Positions 20,505 to 31,254 of a stretch of DNA of 64,000 nt are shown one piece after another. The stretch is from the NCBI RefSeq assembly GCF_014836715.1, contig NZ_JACSQI010000018.1, positions 1-64,000 of the forward strand, written 5' to 3'. The notes under the pieces were generated by a model. It was not told the DNA's origin. It made no database searches and was given only the letters and a program-made list of their open reading frames with translations. Position 1 is the first letter of the stretch, and every line of letters begins with the position of its first letter. Made by a program: the position numbers and the translations under genes. The stretch comes from Escherichia whittamii. Its GTDB lineage: Bacteria > Pseudomonadota > Gammaproteobacteria > Enterobacterales > Enterobacteriaceae.

Positions 20505-20640
20505 TAACGGGTACGCAGACGAAAGTCGATGCTACTTTGCTGTCACTCGATATTTAATTATCAAGTTTCCGCCAGAGTCACCGCCAGCGGTTGTGCGCGC
20601 CCATGCCCCCCAGACCCGCAGTCAGGATCCATTTACCCAT
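20501..20640 (-). pseudogene. internal remnant of urocanate hydratase (HutU)
   Basis: From 20640 the minus strand reads GKWILTAGLGGMG, the nucleotide-binding signature of urocanate hydratase. After a one-base deletion the next frame gives AQPLAVTLAE, and after further damage QQSSIDFRLRTRYL ends at 20501. These match the family segment TAGLGGMGGAQPLA...QQSRIDFRLRTRY in order. Three frame changes in 140 bp show it is dead. It merges into the hutH remnant. Urocanate hydratase and histidine ammonia-lyase are the first two steps of histidine degradation. Confidence 0.8.
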
Positions 20641-20867
20641 TATCCTTAAAATAATAAAAATTGGAGCGTGACAGATAATTCGAAACAGAAAAAACAGGTA
20701 TGCACAGAAAATTTTAAAATATGGTTCATGGAGAATATGAATTTTCATTTTCCACAAAATGACATCGTGAGGACGCGCCTGTCGCTTTAAGGATATTGCT
20801 GCGGTTATCGACGCCCAGCAGAAAGCTGCCTGCGGTCAGATTTCAACCGTGGTTAACGTTTAAGGCA

Positions 20868-20893
20868 TAAAAAAAGGCCATCATAAGATGGCC
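20868..20893 (-). terminator. intrinsic terminator of the sdh-suc operon
   Basis: On the minus strand GGCCATC-TTAT-GATGGCC forms a 7-bp stem with a 4-nt loop followed by a run of seven to eight T. It ends the sucD transcript and forms the 3' end of SdhX. Confidence 0.9.
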
Positions 20894-20966
20894 AACCATG
20901 TCGAAACCGACAGCCCTTCGCCATTCCTGTAGAGGGAAGCGGCGAGGGCTATTTCTTATTACAGAT
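20868..20966 (-). ncRNA. sdhX: SdhX (RybD), 3'UTR-derived small RNA of sdhCDAB-sucABCD
   Basis: The segment directly downstream of sucD ends in a Rho-independent terminator and contains the internal stem AGCCCTCGCC...GGCGAAGGGCT. In E. coli the Hfq-dependent sRNA SdhX is released from exactly this 3' end of the sdh-suc mRNA and represses targets such as ackA. I assign it by position and the 3' hairpin with U-tract; the exact 5' end, set by RNase processing near the sucD stop, is approximate. Confidence 0.75.
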
Positions 20967-20968
20967 AT

Positions 20969-21838
20969 TTATTTCAGAACAGTTTTCAGTGCTTCACCGA
21001 TGTCAGCCAGGCTGCGAACGGTTTTCACGCCTGCGGCTTCCAGGGCAGCAAATTTCTCATCCGCAGTCCCTTTCCCACCGGCAATGATGGCCCCCGCGTG
21101 GCCCATACGTTTGCCTTTCGGCGCAGTCACACCAGCAATGTAACCAACAACTGGCTTGGTAACGTGCTCTTTAATGTATGCAGCCGCCTCTTCTTCAGCG
21201 CTACCGCCGATCTCACCGATCATCACGATCGCTTCGGTCTGCGAGTCTTTTTCGAACATTTCGAGAATATCGATAAAGTTAGAGCCAGGGATCGGATCGC
21301 CGCCGATACCAACACAGGTCGACTGACCGAAACCGTAATCCGTGGTCTGTTTAACCGCTTCATAGGTCAGTGTACCGGAACGGGAAACGATACCCACTTT
21401 ACCCGGTTTGTGAATGTGACCCGGCTGGATACCGATTTTGCATTCACCCGGAGTGATTACGCCCGGGCAGTTCGGGCCGATCATACGAACGCCTGCTTCG
21501 TCCAGTTTCACTTTCACAGTCAGCATATCCAGCGTCGGGATGCCTTCAGTGATGGTGATAATCAGTTTGATGCCTGCATCGATAGCTTCCAGAATGGAGT
21601 CTTTGCAGAACGGAGCCGGTACGTAGATAACAGAAGCGGTAGCGCCAGTGGCAGCAACGGCTTCACGCACGGTATTGAACACCGGCAGGCCGAGGTGGGT
21701 AGTACCACCTTTACCTGGGGTTACGCCGCCAACCATCTTAGTGCCGTATGCAATGGCCTGTTCAGAGTGGAAAGTCCCCTGGCTACCAGTAAAGCCCTGG
21801 CAGATAACCTTGGTGTTTTTATCAATTAAAATGGACAT
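20969..21838 (-). CDS. sucD: succinyl-CoA synthetase alpha subunit
   Basis: 289 aa. An N-terminal CoA-binding Rossmann fold carries [11 protein letters not shown], and the phosphohistidine loop [10 protein letters not shown] (His about 246) is near the C-terminus. With SucC it interconverts succinyl-CoA and succinate with ATP formation in the TCA cycle. Its start overlaps the sucC stop by one base. Length is normal. Confidence 0.98.
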   Translation of the reverse strand: MSILIDKNTKVICQGFTGSQGTFHSEQAIAYGTKMVGGVTPGKGGTTHLGLPVFNTVREAVAATGATASVIYVPAPFCKDSILEAIDAGIKLIITITEGIPTLDMLTVKVKLDEAGVRMIGPNCPGVITPGECKIGIQPGHIHKPGKVGIVSRSGTLTYEAVKQTTDYGFGQSTCVGIGGDPIPGSNFIDILEMFEKDSQTEAIVMIGEIGGSAEEEAAAYIKEHVTKPVVGYIAGVTAPKGKRMGHAGAIIAGGKGTADEKFAALEAAGVKTVRSLADIGEALKTVLK

Positions 21839-23004
21839 TATTTCCCCTCCACTGCGGCAACAACCTGCTGCGCTGCATCCGTCAGACCTTTTGCTGCAAT
21901 AATATTCAGGCCGCTGTCAGCCAGTTTCTTCGCGCCGAGTTCGGCGTTGTTACCTTCAAGACGTACTACTACCGGTACGTTAACACCCACTTCCGCTACC
22001 GCGCCGATGATACCGTCAGCGATCAGGTCGCAACGAACGATACCGCCGAAGATGTTAACCAGAACGGCTTTCACTTTGTCGTCAGAGAGGATGATTTTGA
22101 ACGCTTCAGTTACGCGCTCTTTGGTTGCGCCGCCGCCAACGTCAAGGAAGTTAGCCGGTTCGCCACCGTGCAGTTTAACGATGTCCATCGTACCCATCGC
22201 CAGACCTGCGCCGTTAACCATACAACCGATGTTGCCATCCAGCGCAACGTAGTTCAGTTCCCACTGTGCAGCTTGTGCTTCACGCGGATCTTCCTGCGAC
22301 TGGTCGCGCATTTCGCGCAGATCAGGCTGGCGGAACAGGGCGTTGCCGTCAGCGCCCAGTTTGCCGTCGAGGCAAATCAGATCGCCCTGTTTGGTAATGA
22401 CCAGCGGGTTGATTTCGATAAGCGCCAGGTCGCGCTCCAGGAAAATGGTCGCCAGGCCCATAAAGATTTTGGTGAACTGCTGAACCAGTTTACCTTCCAG
22501 ACCCAGTTTGAATGCCAGCTCGCGCCCCTGATACGGCATCGGGCCAGTCAGCGGATCAAGCGCAACTTTGTGGATCAGGTGCGGGGTTTCTTCCGCCACT
22601 TTTTCGATTTCCACGCCGCCTTCGGTGGAGGCCATAAAGACCACGCGACGGGAACTACGGTCAACAACAGCACCGAGATACAGCTCTTTAGCGATATCGG
22701 TCGCTGCTTCAACCAGAATCTGGTTAACCGGTTGGCCATTGGCATCTGTTTGATACGTTACCAGACGCTTGCCTAGCCAGTTTTCTGCAAAAGCACGGAT
22801 GTCTTCTTTGCTGTTTACAACTTTCACACCGCCCGCTTTACCGCGGCCACCAGCGTGAACCTGACATTTTACTACCCACGGACCGGCACCGATTTTTGAA
22901 GCGGCTTCTTCTGCTTCGCGCGGAGTAGTACAGGCATAACCCACTGGTGCTGGTAAGCCATAGCGGGCAAACAGTTGTTTTGCCTGATATTCATGTAAGT
23001 TCAT
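21838..23004 (-). CDS. sucC: succinyl-CoA synthetase beta subunit
   Basis: 388 aa, starting [20 protein letters not shown]. The N-terminal ATP-grasp domain ([12 protein letters not shown]) binds nucleotide. The C-terminal ligase domain has [18 protein letters not shown] and [12 protein letters not shown]. It is translationally coupled to sucD and separated from sucB by a BIME repeat cluster, which may stabilise the upstream mRNA. Confidence 0.98.
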
Positions 23005-23090
23005 GTGTTCTGTCCATCCTTCAGTAATCGTTATCTTTTAAACCGTAGACCGAATATGACGTATCGTTTCCGGGCATTGTCGGTCACCTG

Positions 23091-23258
23091 TAGGCCTGAT
23101 AAGACGCGTTAGCGTCGCATCAGGCATCGCTTGTCGGATGCGGTGCGAGCGCCTTATCCGACCTACATTGGTGGTCCCCGTAGGCCTGATAAGACGCGCA
23201 AGCGTCGCATCAGGCTTCAATTGCCGGAGAAGGCGATAATGTCTTATCCGGTCTACGG
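23091..23258. repeat. BIME (REP cluster) between sucB and sucC
   Basis: It contains two copies of GCCTGATAAGACGCG...CGTCGCATCAGGC and partner units of the form TGCCGGA/CCTTATCCG in alternating orientation, the E. coli REP consensus. Such clusters fold into stable stem-loops in mRNA and bind DNA gyrase or IHF depending on subtype. Confidence 0.92.
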
Positions 23259-23278
23259 TGCAGGTGAAACTTAAACTA

Positions 23279-24493
23279 CTACACGTCCAACAGCAGACGC
23301 GTCGGATCTTCCAGCAACTCTTTGATCGTTACCAGGAAGCCCACAGATTCGCGACCATCGATCAAACGGTGATCGTAGGACAGCGCCAGGTACATCATCG
23401 GCAGGATCTCAACCTGACCATTCACTGCCATCGGACGATCTTTGATAGCGTGCATACCCAGAATTGCGCTCTGCGGCGGGTTGATGATAGGCGTAGACAT
23501 CAGGGAACCGAACACACCGCCGTTAGTGATGGTGAAGTTACCACCGGTCAGATCTTCAACCGTCAGCTTGCCGTCACGGCCTTTAATTGCCAGTTCTTTG
23601 ATTTTCTTCTCGATGTCTGCCATGCCGAGGGTATCGACATCACGCAGAACCGGCGTCACCAGACCACGCGGCGTAGAAACCGCCATGCTGACGTCGAAAT
23701 AGTTGTGGTAAACCACATCATCGCCGTCGATAGACGCGTTCACTTCCGGGTAACGTTTCAGGGCTTCAACCACCGCTTTCACGTAGAAGGACATAAAGCC
23801 CAGACGGATGCCGTGACGTTTTTCAAACGCTTCGCCGTACTGCTTACGCAGATCCATAATCGGTTTCATGTTGACTTCGTTGAACGTGGTCAGCATGGCG
23901 GTGGAGTTTTTCGCTTCCAGCAGACGCTCTGCCACACGCTTACGCAGGCGAGTCATTGGTACACGTTTTTCGCTACGTGCAGCCAGTGCCGGTTGAGCAG
24001 TCGGGGCTGCTGCTGGTGCAGCGTCTTTCGCCGGAGCTTTCGCCAGATGTTTTTCCACATCTTCACGGGTCAGACGACCACCTACACCGGTGCCTTTAAT
24101 GGCACTGGCATCGAGGTTGTGTTCAGCCAGCAGGCGACGGATCGCCGGGCTTAACGCATCGTTGTTTTGCTCTTCCAGAGAAGCCTGCTGGCGTTGCGCC
24201 GGAGTGGACGCTTTCTCTTCAGATTTGGCGCTGGTTTCTTTACCGGCGCTGTTGCCTTCACGCAGGCGACCGAGGATCTGACGAGACGTTACGGTTGTAC
24301 CTTCATCTTCCAGAACCGCATCCAGAATGCCGTCTGCTGATGCCGGTACTTCCAGTACCACTTTGTCAGTTTCGATTTCTACCAGCACTTCATCACGTAC
24401 GACTGCGTCGCCGGGTTTTTTATGCCAGGTTGCGACGGTGGCATCGGCTACGGATTCAGGCAGGTCAGGGACCAGAATATCTACGCTACTCAT
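23279..24493 (-). CDS. sucB: dihydrolipoyl succinyltransferase, E2 of 2-oxoglutarate dehydrogenase
   Basis: 404 aa. The lipoyl domain (1-80) has the lipoylated Lys44 in [10 protein letters not shown]. The peripheral subunit-binding domain is at about 110-150 ([20 protein letters not shown]). The catalytic domain carries [11 protein letters not shown] with the active-site His near residue 375. The linker before the catalytic domain ([14 protein letters not shown]) is one residue shorter than the 405-aa form I recall for K-12. It follows sucA by 14 bp. Confidence 0.98.
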   Translation of the reverse strand: MSSVDILVPDLPESVADATVATWHKKPGDAVVRDEVLVEIETDKVVLEVPASADGILDAVLEDEGTTVTSRQILGRLREGNSAGKETSAKSEEKASTPAQRQQASLEEQNNDALSPAIRRLLAEHNLDASAIKGTGVGGRLTREDVEKHLAKAPAKDAAPAAAPTAQPALAARSEKRVPMTRLRKRVAERLLEAKNSTAMLTTFNEVNMKPIMDLRKQYGEAFEKRHGIRLGFMSFYVKAVVEALKRYPEVNASIDGDDVVYHNYFDVSMAVSTPRGLVTPVLRDVDTLGMADIEKKIKELAIKGRDGKLTVEDLTGGNFTITNGGVFGSLMSTPIINPPQSAILGMHAIKDRPMAVNGQVEILPMMYLALSYDHRLIDGRESVGFLVTIKELLEDPTRLLLDV

Positions 24494-24507
24494 TGTGTAT
24501 CCTTTAT

Positions 24508-27309
24508 TTATTCGACGTTCAGCGCGTCATTAACCAGATCTTGTTGCTGTTTCTGGTGAACGGACATATACCCTACCGCCGGGGAGGCGGAGGCCGGGCG
24601 GCCTGCATAACGCAGAGAAGCCCCAAATGGAATCACTTCACGGAAATGATGCTGGCTGCAGTACCATGCGCCCTGGTTGAGCGGCTCTTCCTGGCACCAG
24701 ACAAAATCCTTGACGTGAGCATATTGCTGCAACACTTCCTGCATCGCTTTATGCGGGAACGGGTAGAGTTGCTCGATACGCACGATGGCGACATCGTGTT
24801 GATTGTTCTTACGACGTTGTTCCAGCAGGTCGTAATAAACCTTACCAGAACACATCACTACACGTTTAACGCCTTTCGGATCAAGTTCATCGACTTCACC
24901 GATGGCCGGCAGGAAGGTGCCGTTCGCCAATTCGTCCAGCGTAGAAACTGCCAGCGGATGACGCAGCAGCGATTTCGGCGACATGACCACCAGCGGACGA
25001 CGCATCCCGCGCAGCGCCTGACGACGCAGCATGTGGTAAACCTGTGCCGGGGTCGACGGTACGCAAACCTGCATGTTTTGCTCGGCGCAAAGTTGCAGAT
25101 AACGTTCCAGACGCGCGGAGGAGTGTTCCGGTCCCTGTCCTTCATAACCGTGCGGCAGCAGCATGACCAGACCACACATACGGCCCCACTTCTGTTCACC
25201 AGAAGAGATGAACTGGTCGATAACCACCTGAGCACCGTTAGCGAAGTCACCGAACTGCGCTTCCCAGATGGTCAGAGTGCGGGGTTCTGCAGTGGCATAA
25301 CCGTATTCGAACGCCAGCACTGCTTCTTCAGACAGAACGGAGTCCCAGACGCGGAACGCGCCCTGACCGTTATGGATGTGTTGCAGCGGCGTGTAAGTGG
25401 AACCGTTAGACTGGTTATGGATCACTGCGTGGCGGTGGAAGAACGTACCGCGACCGGAGTCTTCGCCCGACAGGCGAACCGGGATGCCTTCATCAACCAG
25501 AGTGGCGTAAGCGAGGTTTTCCGCGCCGCCCCAGTCGAACAGTTTCTCACCAGCAGCCATTGCCTGGCGATCGCCATAAATCTTGGCAACGCGAGACTGC
25601 ATTTCAATCGCTTCCGGCACCGTGCTGATGCGTTTAGCCAACTCCTGCAGGCGCTTCATCTCAACTTTATTCGGGTACTCTTCGTCCCATTCGTGGTTGA
25701 GGTATGGCGACCAGGTGAAGGAGTGCATGTTCATCGGACGCCACTCTGCCACTACGCAATCGCCAGCATCCAGCGCATCGCGGTACAGGTTAACCATCTC
25801 GGTGGCATCTTCCAGCGTCACCACTTTTTCCTGCTCCAGCTTGTCAGCGTAGATTTTGCGCGGCGTCGGATGTTTTTTGATTTTCTGATACATCAGCGGC
25901 TGGGTTGCGCTCGGCTCGTCGGCTTCGTTGTGGCCGTGACGGCGATAGCACACCAGGTCGATGAAGACATCACGTTTAAAGGTGTTACGGAAATCGAGCG
26001 CCAGACGGGTAACAAAGGCAACGGCTTCCGGATCGTCCGCGTTAACGTGGAAAATCGGCGCCTGCACCATCTTACCGATATCAGTACAGTACGGCGTAGA
26101 ACGGGCATCCAGCGGGTTAGAGGTGGTGAAACCGACCTGGTTGTTGATAACGATACGTACCGTACCGCCAACTTCATAACCACGCGCTTTCGACATGTTC
26201 AGGGTTTCCTGAACCACGCCCTGCCCGGTCACTGCGGCGTCACCATGAATGGTGATTGGCAGCACTTTGTTGCTGCTCGGCTCATCAAGTCTGTCCAGAC
26301 GGGCACGAACAGAACCGATAACTACCGGGCTTACAATCTCAAGGTGAGACGGGTTAAACGCCAGCGCCAGGTGAACCAGGCCGCCATCGGTCTGGAAGTC
26401 AGACGAGAAGCCCATATGGTATTTCACGTCGCCCGTGCCGAGGTGTTCTTTATGTTTACCGGCAAACTCGTCGAACAAGTCTTGCGGTTTTTTACCCAGC
26501 ACGTTCACCAGCACGTTCAGACGACCACGGTGCGCCATCCCAAGAACCACTTCACGGGTGCCGCTGTTGCCAGCGTGGCGGATCATCTCTTTGAGCATCG
26601 GGATTAACGCGTCGCCGCCTTCCAGCGAGAAGCGTTTTGCGCCTGGGAATTTTGCGCCGAGGTAACGTTCAAGACCTTCAGCAGCGGTCAGTTCGCTTAA
26701 GAAGCGTTTTTTCTCTTCGCTGTTGAACGTCGAGCGACCGGACTCGATACGCTGTTGAATCCAGCGTTTTTCTTCGGTGCTGGTAATGTGCATATACTCG
26801 GCGCCAATCGGGCCGCAGTAGGTTTGCTTCAGGGCTTCCAGCAGTTCGCCGAGTTTCATGGTTTCTTTGCCGCTGGCAAATGAACCGACGTTGAAAGTCT
26901 CCTGGAAGTCAGCTTCGGTCAGATCGTGGAAAGACGGGTCCAGATCGGCCACTTTATCTTGCTGCCACAGTCCCAGCGGATCGAGATTCGCATGCTGGTG
27001 ACCACGGAAGCGGTATGCGTTAATGAGCTGCAGGACTTTAACCTGCTTCACATTGGTGTCAGGGTCGGAGATCGTTGAAGAGTAACGTGAAGCATCTTTC
27101 GCCAGGCGGCGGAAATATTCACGCGTTTGAGAGTGAAATTGATCCGGTTTGACTCCCGTACCAGGTAACTGCTGGAACGTCGAACGCCAGTTAGCGTCAA
27201 CCGAGTCAGGATCGGTTAAGAAGTCTTCATAGAGCTGTTCTATCCAGCTCTGGTTTGCGCCAGAGAGGTAAGAAGAGTCCAACCAGGCTTTCAAAGCGCT
27301 GTTCTGCAT
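24508..27309 (-). CDS. sucA: 2-oxoglutarate dehydrogenase E1 (thiamine) component
   Basis: 933 aa, full length. It starts [20 protein letters not shown] (E2-binding N-terminus) and has the thiamine diphosphate motif [18 protein letters not shown] and the conserved [16 protein letters not shown]. It decarboxylates 2-oxoglutarate and succinylates the SucB lipoyl group. It is cotranscribed with sdhCDAB upstream and sucBCD downstream. The 770-codon ORF on the opposite strand is a shadow caused by codon bias. Confidence 0.98.
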   Translation of the reverse strand: MQNSALKAWLDSSYLSGANQSWIEQLYEDFLTDPDSVDANWRSTFQQLPGTGVKPDQFHSQTREYFRRLAKDASRYSSTISDPDTNVKQVKVLQLINAYRFRGHQHANLDPLGLWQQDKVADLDPSFHDLTEADFQETFNVGSFASGKETMKLGELLEALKQTYCGPIGAEYMHITSTEEKRWIQQRIESGRSTFNSEEKKRFLSELTAAEGLERYLGAKFPGAKRFSLEGGDALIPMLKEMIRHAGNSGTREVVLGMAHRGRLNVLVNVLGKKPQDLFDEFAGKHKEHLGTGDVKYHMGFSSDFQTDGGLVHLALAFNPSHLEIVSPVVIGSVRARLDRLDEPSSNKVLPITIHGDAAVTGQGVVQETLNMSKARGYEVGGTVRIVINNQVGFTTSNPLDARSTPYCTDIGKMVQAPIFHVNADDPEAVAFVTRLALDFRNTFKRDVFIDLVCYRRHGHNEADEPSATQPLMYQKIKKHPTPRKIYADKLEQEKVVTLEDATEMVNLYRDALDAGDCVVAEWRPMNMHSFTWSPYLNHEWDEEYPNKVEMKRLQELAKRISTVPEAIEMQSRVAKIYGDRQAMAAGEKLFDWGGAENLAYATLVDEGIPVRLSGEDSGRGTFFHRHAVIHNQSNGSTYTPLQHIHNGQGAFRVWDSVLSEEAVLAFEYGYATAEPRTLTIWEAQFGDFANGAQVVIDQFISSGEQKWGRMCGLVMLLPHGYEGQGPEHSSARLERYLQLCAEQNMQVCVPSTPAQVYHMLRRQALRGMRRPLVVMSPKSLLRHPLAVSTLDELANGTFLPAIGEVDELDPKGVKRVVMCSGKVYYDLLEQRRKNNQHDVAIVRIEQLYPFPHKAMQEVLQQYAHVKDFVWCQEEPLNQGAWYCSQHHFREVIPFGASLRYAGRPASASPAVGYMSVHQKQQQDLVNDALNVE

Positions 27310-27498
27310 CGTGATCCCTTAAGCATCTTTTTTATGCTTACTTCGCCGTGGATACTACCACGCACATTTCACATCAGATGTGCGTGCCGGGGTTCACTTG
27401 TTGCGGACTTGTCGTGTTTTCTGCGTCCGCTAAGGAACCTTTAAAAACTGTCTTAGTGTCAGGGGCAGTTTTTAAAGATTTCCTGCATTTCTTTGTTA

Positions 27499-27625
27499 CG
27501 CCTGATGCGCCGTGCTTATCAGGCCTACGGGTAATGACGTGTAGCTATGTAGGCCGGATAAGGCGTTCACGCCGCATCCGGCACTGGTTGCCTGATGCGA
27601 CGCCTACGCGTCTTATCAGGCCTGG
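27499..27625. repeat. BIME (REP cluster) between sdhB and sucA
   Basis: It contains REP units in alternating orientation: GCCTGATGCGCCGTGCTTATCAGGC, GCCGGATAAGGCGTTCACGCCGCATCCGGC and CCTGATGCGACGCCTACGCGTCTTATCAGG. The cluster fills most of the 319-bp sdhB-sucA spacer, which also includes an imperfect repeat AGGAACCTTTAAAAACTG / CAGTTTTTAAAG near 27435-27475. Confidence 0.92.
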
Positions 27626-27628
27626 GGC

Positions 27629-28345
27629 TTACGCATTACGCTGCAATAACATCGACTTGATATGGCCGATGGCACGCGTCGGGTTCAGCCCTTTCGGGCA
27701 TACACTGACGCAGTTCATGATGCTGTGACAGCGGAATACACTGAATGCATCGCTCAAACCGTCGAGCCGCTCGTCAGTCTCGGTATCACGGCTATCGATC
27801 AGGAAACGATACGCCGCTAACAAGCCTGCCGGACCGATAAACTTATCGGGATTCCACCAGAAAGACGGACAAGAGGTTGAACAGCATGCGCAGAGAATAC
27901 ATTCATACAACCCATCGAGTTTTTCGCGCTGCTCTGGCATCTGTAAATGCTCGCGAGCTGGCGGATTTTGCCCATTATTCAACAAGTAAGGCTTGATTTT
28001 CTCATATTGCGCATAGAATTGTCCCATGTCTACCACCAAATCGCGGACAACCGGTAAACCAGGTAACGGGCGAATTACAATTTTCTTACCCGGCTGGTTG
28101 AGTGCCGAAATCGGGGTAATACAGGCCAGACCATTCTTGCCGTTCATGTTCAGACCGTCGGAACCGCACACACCTTCACGGCAGGAGCGGCGGAACGACA
28201 GGCTGGGATCTTTCTCTTTCAACTGGATAAGCGCATCCAGCAGCATCATGTCGCGACCTTCATCCGCTTCCAGGGTGTAATCCTGCATACGCGGAGCATC
28301 ATCAACATCCGGGTTATAGCGATAAATTGAAAACTCGAGTCTCAT
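27629..28345 (-). CDS. sdhB: succinate dehydrogenase iron-sulfur subunit
   Basis: 238 aa. The N-terminal [2Fe-2S] ferredoxin domain has CREGVCGSDGLNMNGKNGLAC split over about residues 55-75. The C-terminal domain has the CILCACCSTSCP and CHSIMNCVSVCPKGLNP cysteines for the [4Fe-4S] and [3Fe-4S] clusters. It passes electrons from SdhA flavin to ubiquinone at SdhCD. It follows sdhA by 15 bp. Confidence 0.98.
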   Translation of the reverse strand: MRLEFSIYRYNPDVDDAPRMQDYTLEADEGRDMMLLDALIQLKEKDPSLSFRRSCREGVCGSDGLNMNGKNGLACITPISALNQPGKKIVIRPLPGLPVVRDLVVDMGQFYAQYEKIKPYLLNNGQNPPAREHLQMPEQREKLDGLYECILCACCSTSCPSFWWNPDKFIGPAGLLAAYRFLIDSRDTETDERLDGLSDAFSVFRCHSIMNCVSVCPKGLNPTRAIGHIKSMLLQRNA

Positions 28346-28360
28346 TTTCCTGTCTCCGCA

Positions 28361-30127
28361 TTAGTAAGTACGAATCTTCGGCGGGAATGCCGGACGCAGT
28401 TTCGGTTCCATGTTGACTTGACGTCGCGTCATGGATTCCGACTCTGGCAGATACAGGGAGTGGCACAGCCAGTTTTCATCATCACGATCCGGGAAGTCGA
28501 AGCGGCTATGTGCGCCACGGCTTTCGGTACGGAAGTTGGCAGAAACAGCCGTTGCATACGCCGTTTCCATCAGGTTATCCAGTTCCAGGCACTCAACGCG
28601 CTGGGTGTTGAACTCGCTGGAAGTGTCATCCAGACGGGCATTTTTCAGACGCTCGCGGATCACTTTCAACTGCTCAAGACCTTTCGCCATCGCATCACCT
28701 TCACGGAAGACCGAGAAGTTATGCTGCATGCATTCTTGTAGTGCTTTACGAATCGCCACCGGATCTTCACCGTTACGGTTGTTGTTCCAGCGATTCAGAC
28801 GATCGAGAGAAGCTTCTACATCAGACTCGCTGGCATCGCGCAGTGCGCCCTGCTCGGCGATAGACTCTTGCAGATGCAGACCTGCCGCACGACCAAATAC
28901 CACCAGGTCCAGCAGCGAGTTGCCGCCCAGACGGTTGGCGCCGTGTACTGATACGCAGGCAATTTCACCTACCGCGAACAGGCCAGGGATCACCACATCT
29001 TCGCCCTTCTCGTTCACCGTCAGCGCCTGACCAGTCACTTTGGTCGGAATACCGCCCATCATGTAGTGACAGGTTGGGATAACCGGAATCGGCTCTTTCA
29101 CCGGATCGACGTGAGCGAAGGTACGGGAGAGTTCCAGGATACCCGGCAGACGGGATTCGAGAACTTCTTTACCCAGGTGATCGAGTTTCAGTTTTGCGTG
29201 CGGTCCCCACGGACCATCACAGCCGCGACCTTCACGGATTTCGATCATGATGGAACGCGCCACCACATCACGCCCTGCCAGGTCTTTGGCGTTCGGCGCA
29301 TAACGTTCCATAAAGCGTTCGCCATGTTTGTTCAGCAGATAACCGCCTTCACCACGGCAACCTTCGGTTACCAGTACGCCCGCACCTGCAATACCGGTCG
29401 GGTGGAACTGCCACATTTCCATATCCTGCACAGGTACGCCTGCACGGATAGCCATGCCGACGCCGTCGCCGGTGTTAATGTGGGCGTTAGTGGTGGACTG
29501 ATAAATACGCCCTGCCCCGCCAGTCGCCAGCACGGTAGCGCGAGCTTTGAAGTAAACCACTTCACCAGTTTCAATGCACAGTGCGGTACAACCGACCACC
29601 GCGCCATCGGCGTTTTTCACCAGATCCAGCGCATACCACTCAGAGAAAATAGTGGTGTGGTTTTTCAGGTTCTGCTGATAAAGCGTGTGCAGCAGTGCGT
29701 GACCGGTACGGTCGGCAGCCGCCGCAGTACGTGCCGCCTGCTCGCCGCCGAAGTTTTTCGACTGGCCGCCAAACGGACGTTGATAGATACGACCATCATC
29801 AAGGCGCGAGAACGGCAGGCCCATGTGTTCCAGTTCCAGAATCGCTTCTGGCCCGGTTTTACACATATATTCAATCGCGTCCTGGTCACCGATATAGTCC
29901 GACCCTTTTACGGTGTCGTACATATGCCATTCCCAGTTATCTTCATGGGTGTTACCCAGCGCAACGGTAATGCCGCCCTGCGCAGAAACGGTATGGGAAC
30001 GGGTCGGGAAAACTTTAGAGAGCAGCGCACAGGTCTGGCCGCTCTGGGAAATTTGCAGCGCCGCGCGCATACCTGCGCCTCCGGCACCAATCACAACTGC
30101 ATCAAATTCTCTGACTGGCAATTTCAT
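28361..30127 (-). CDS. sdhA: succinate dehydrogenase flavoprotein subunit
   Basis: 588 aa from the ATG giving [19 protein letters not shown]. Two extra in-frame upstream codons of the open frame overlap sdhD and are not used. The FAD-binding GxGxxG is at 14-19. The flavinylated His45 is in [10 protein letters not shown]. Substrate-site residues are in [11 protein letters not shown] and [12 protein letters not shown]. It oxidises succinate to fumarate. ATG overlaps the sdhD stop by one base. Confidence 0.98.
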   Translation of the reverse strand: MKLPVREFDAVVIGAGGAGMRAALQISQSGQTCALLSKVFPTRSHTVSAQGGITVALGNTHEDNWEWHMYDTVKGSDYIGDQDAIEYMCKTGPEAILELEHMGLPFSRLDDGRIYQRPFGGQSKNFGGEQAARTAAAADRTGHALLHTLYQQNLKNHTTIFSEWYALDLVKNADGAVVGCTALCIETGEVVYFKARATVLATGGAGRIYQSTTNAHINTGDGVGMAIRAGVPVQDMEMWQFHPTGIAGAGVLVTEGCRGEGGYLLNKHGERFMERYAPNAKDLAGRDVVARSIMIEIREGRGCDGPWGPHAKLKLDHLGKEVLESRLPGILELSRTFAHVDPVKEPIPVIPTCHYMMGGIPTKVTGQALTVNEKGEDVVIPGLFAVGEIACVSVHGANRLGGNSLLDLVVFGRAAGLHLQESIAEQGALRDASESDVEASLDRLNRWNNNRNGEDPVAIRKALQECMQHNFSVFREGDAMAKGLEQLKVIRERLKNARLDDTSSEFNTQRVECLELDNLMETAYATAVSANFRTESRGAHSRFDFPDRDDENWLCHSLYLPESESMTRRQVNMEPKLRPAFPPKIRTY

Positions 30128-30474
30128 CACACACCCCACACCACAACGAATCCATAAATCACGTAAACCACCAGTGCAACGACAATCACCAGTTGCAGAA
30201 TCAGGCGCACGGCCAGTGGCTTAACGTAGTCGGTCAACACCTGCCACATGCCTATCCAGGCATGGATCAAAATGGAAAACAGTGCCAACAGAGTGAAGAC
30301 TTTAGTGAACGCAGAGGCAAAGAAACCAATCCAGACGTCATATGTCAGTTCGCCACTGATAGCAAAAAAACCGACCATATAAATGATGTAAAGCGTCAGG
30401 ACGATAGCAGTAGCGCGAACGAGGATGAAATCATGTACGCCATTGCGTCCTAATGCGGAGGCGTTGCTTACCAT
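30127..30474 (-). CDS. sdhD: succinate dehydrogenase membrane anchor SdhD
   Basis: 115 aa with three transmembrane helices (about 15-38, 50-75 and 88-112). A haem b ligand is His71 ([16 protein letters not shown]) and quinone-site Tyr83 follows. It overlaps sdhC by 7 bp and sdhA by one base, the normal E. coli arrangement. Confidence 0.98.
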   Translation of the reverse strand: MVSNASALGRNGVHDFILVRATAIVLTLYIIYMVGFFAISGELTYDVWIGFFASAFTKVFTLLALFSILIHAWIGMWQVLTDYVKPLAVRLILQLVIVVALVVYVIYGFVVVWGV

Positions 30475-30857
30475 ACGAGGACTCCTGCAAGAATTGAAAG
30501 CACGACAGTAATGACAAAGGAGACTTTGGCAGAGCGTTTACCCGCTTCGAATGTTTCTTCCAGATGGCCAAAATCCATCATCATGTGGCGAATACCTACG
30601 ACGACGTGATATGCCAGAGCGGTAAGGATGCCCCACATGATAAATTTCACGAAGAAGCTGCCCATAATGGCGGAAGCTTGCTCGAAACCTTCAGGGGAAG
30701 AGAGGCTGGTACCCAGAAGCCACAGTAGGATGCCCACTGCAACAAACGTAATCACACCGGAAACGCGATGAAGAATGGACGCTATCGCCGTGATGGGGAA
30801 CCGGATGGTCTGTAGGTCCAGATTAACAGGTCTTTGTTTTTTCACATTTCTTATCAT
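30468..30857 (-). CDS. sdhC: succinate dehydrogenase cytochrome b556 subunit SdhC
   Basis: 129 aa from the ATG giving [15 protein letters not shown], the E. coli length. An earlier in-frame ATG adds MWALF only. Three transmembrane helices follow. The haem ligand His84 is in [13 protein letters not shown], and quinone-site Ser27/Arg31 are in ILHRVSGVI. It is the first gene of the operon; its 5' leader is a known target of sRNAs such as RyhB in E. coli. Confidence 0.98.
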   Translation of the reverse strand: MIRNVKKQRPVNLDLQTIRFPITAIASILHRVSGVITFVAVGILLWLLGTSLSSPEGFEQASAIMGSFFVKFIMWGILTALAYHVVVGIRHMMMDFGHLEETFEAGKRSAKVSFVITVVLSILAGVLVW

Positions 30858-31149
30858 GAATAACGCCCACATGCTGTTCTTATTATTCCCTGGGGACTAC
30901 GGGTACAGAGGATAACTTTCTGTTACCTGGAGACGTCGGGATTTCCTTCCTCCGGTCTGCTTGCGGGTCAGACAGCGTCCTTTCTATAACTGCGCGTCAT
31001 GCAAAACACTGCTTCCAGATGCGAAAACGACACGTTACAACGCTGGGTGGCTCGGGATTGCAGGGTGTTCCGGAGACCTGGCGGCAGTATAGGCCGTTCA
31101 CAAAATCATTACAATTAACCTACATATAGTTTGTCTGGTTTTATCCAGA

Positions 31150-31169
31150 ACAGTGATCCGGGTCACGAT
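31150..31169. promoter_or_regulatory. CRP-like site between sdhC and gltA
   Basis: AGTGA-TCCGGG-TCACG has the CRP half-sites GTGA and TCAC at the correct 6-bp spacing. It lies about 295 bp upstream of sdhC and about 400 bp upstream of gltA. CRP is known to activate sdhCDAB. The assignment is by consensus only. Confidence 0.6.
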
Positions 31170-31224
31170 AACAACATTTATTTAATTTTTAACCACCACA
31201 TTTGACAATCATTCAACAAAGTTG

Positions 31225-31254
31225 TTACAAACATTACCGGGAAAAGCATATAAT
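31225..31254 (+). promoter_or_regulatory. gltA upstream sigma70 promoter
   Basis: A consensus -10 TATAAT at 31249-31254 lies 18 bp after TTACAA (31225-31230). Transcription would start near 31261, about 300 bp upstream of the gltA ATG, in agreement with the long-leader gltA promoter described in E. coli. Confidence 0.6.

Noticed and set aside
23091..23258. Tandem palindromes that could suggest a CRISPR array
   Set aside because: The units are E. coli REP sequences in alternating orientation with no regular spacers; no cas gene is present. No CRISPR array was found anywhere in the window.
24295..26607. 770-codon plus-strand open frame
   Set aside because: It lies wholly antisense to sucA, is rich in His/Arg/Gln and lacks any family motif; it is a codon-bias shadow of a highly expressed gene.
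29066..30157. 363-codon plus-strand open frame
   Set aside because: Antisense to sdhA, composition typical of a shadow; the real gene is unambiguous.
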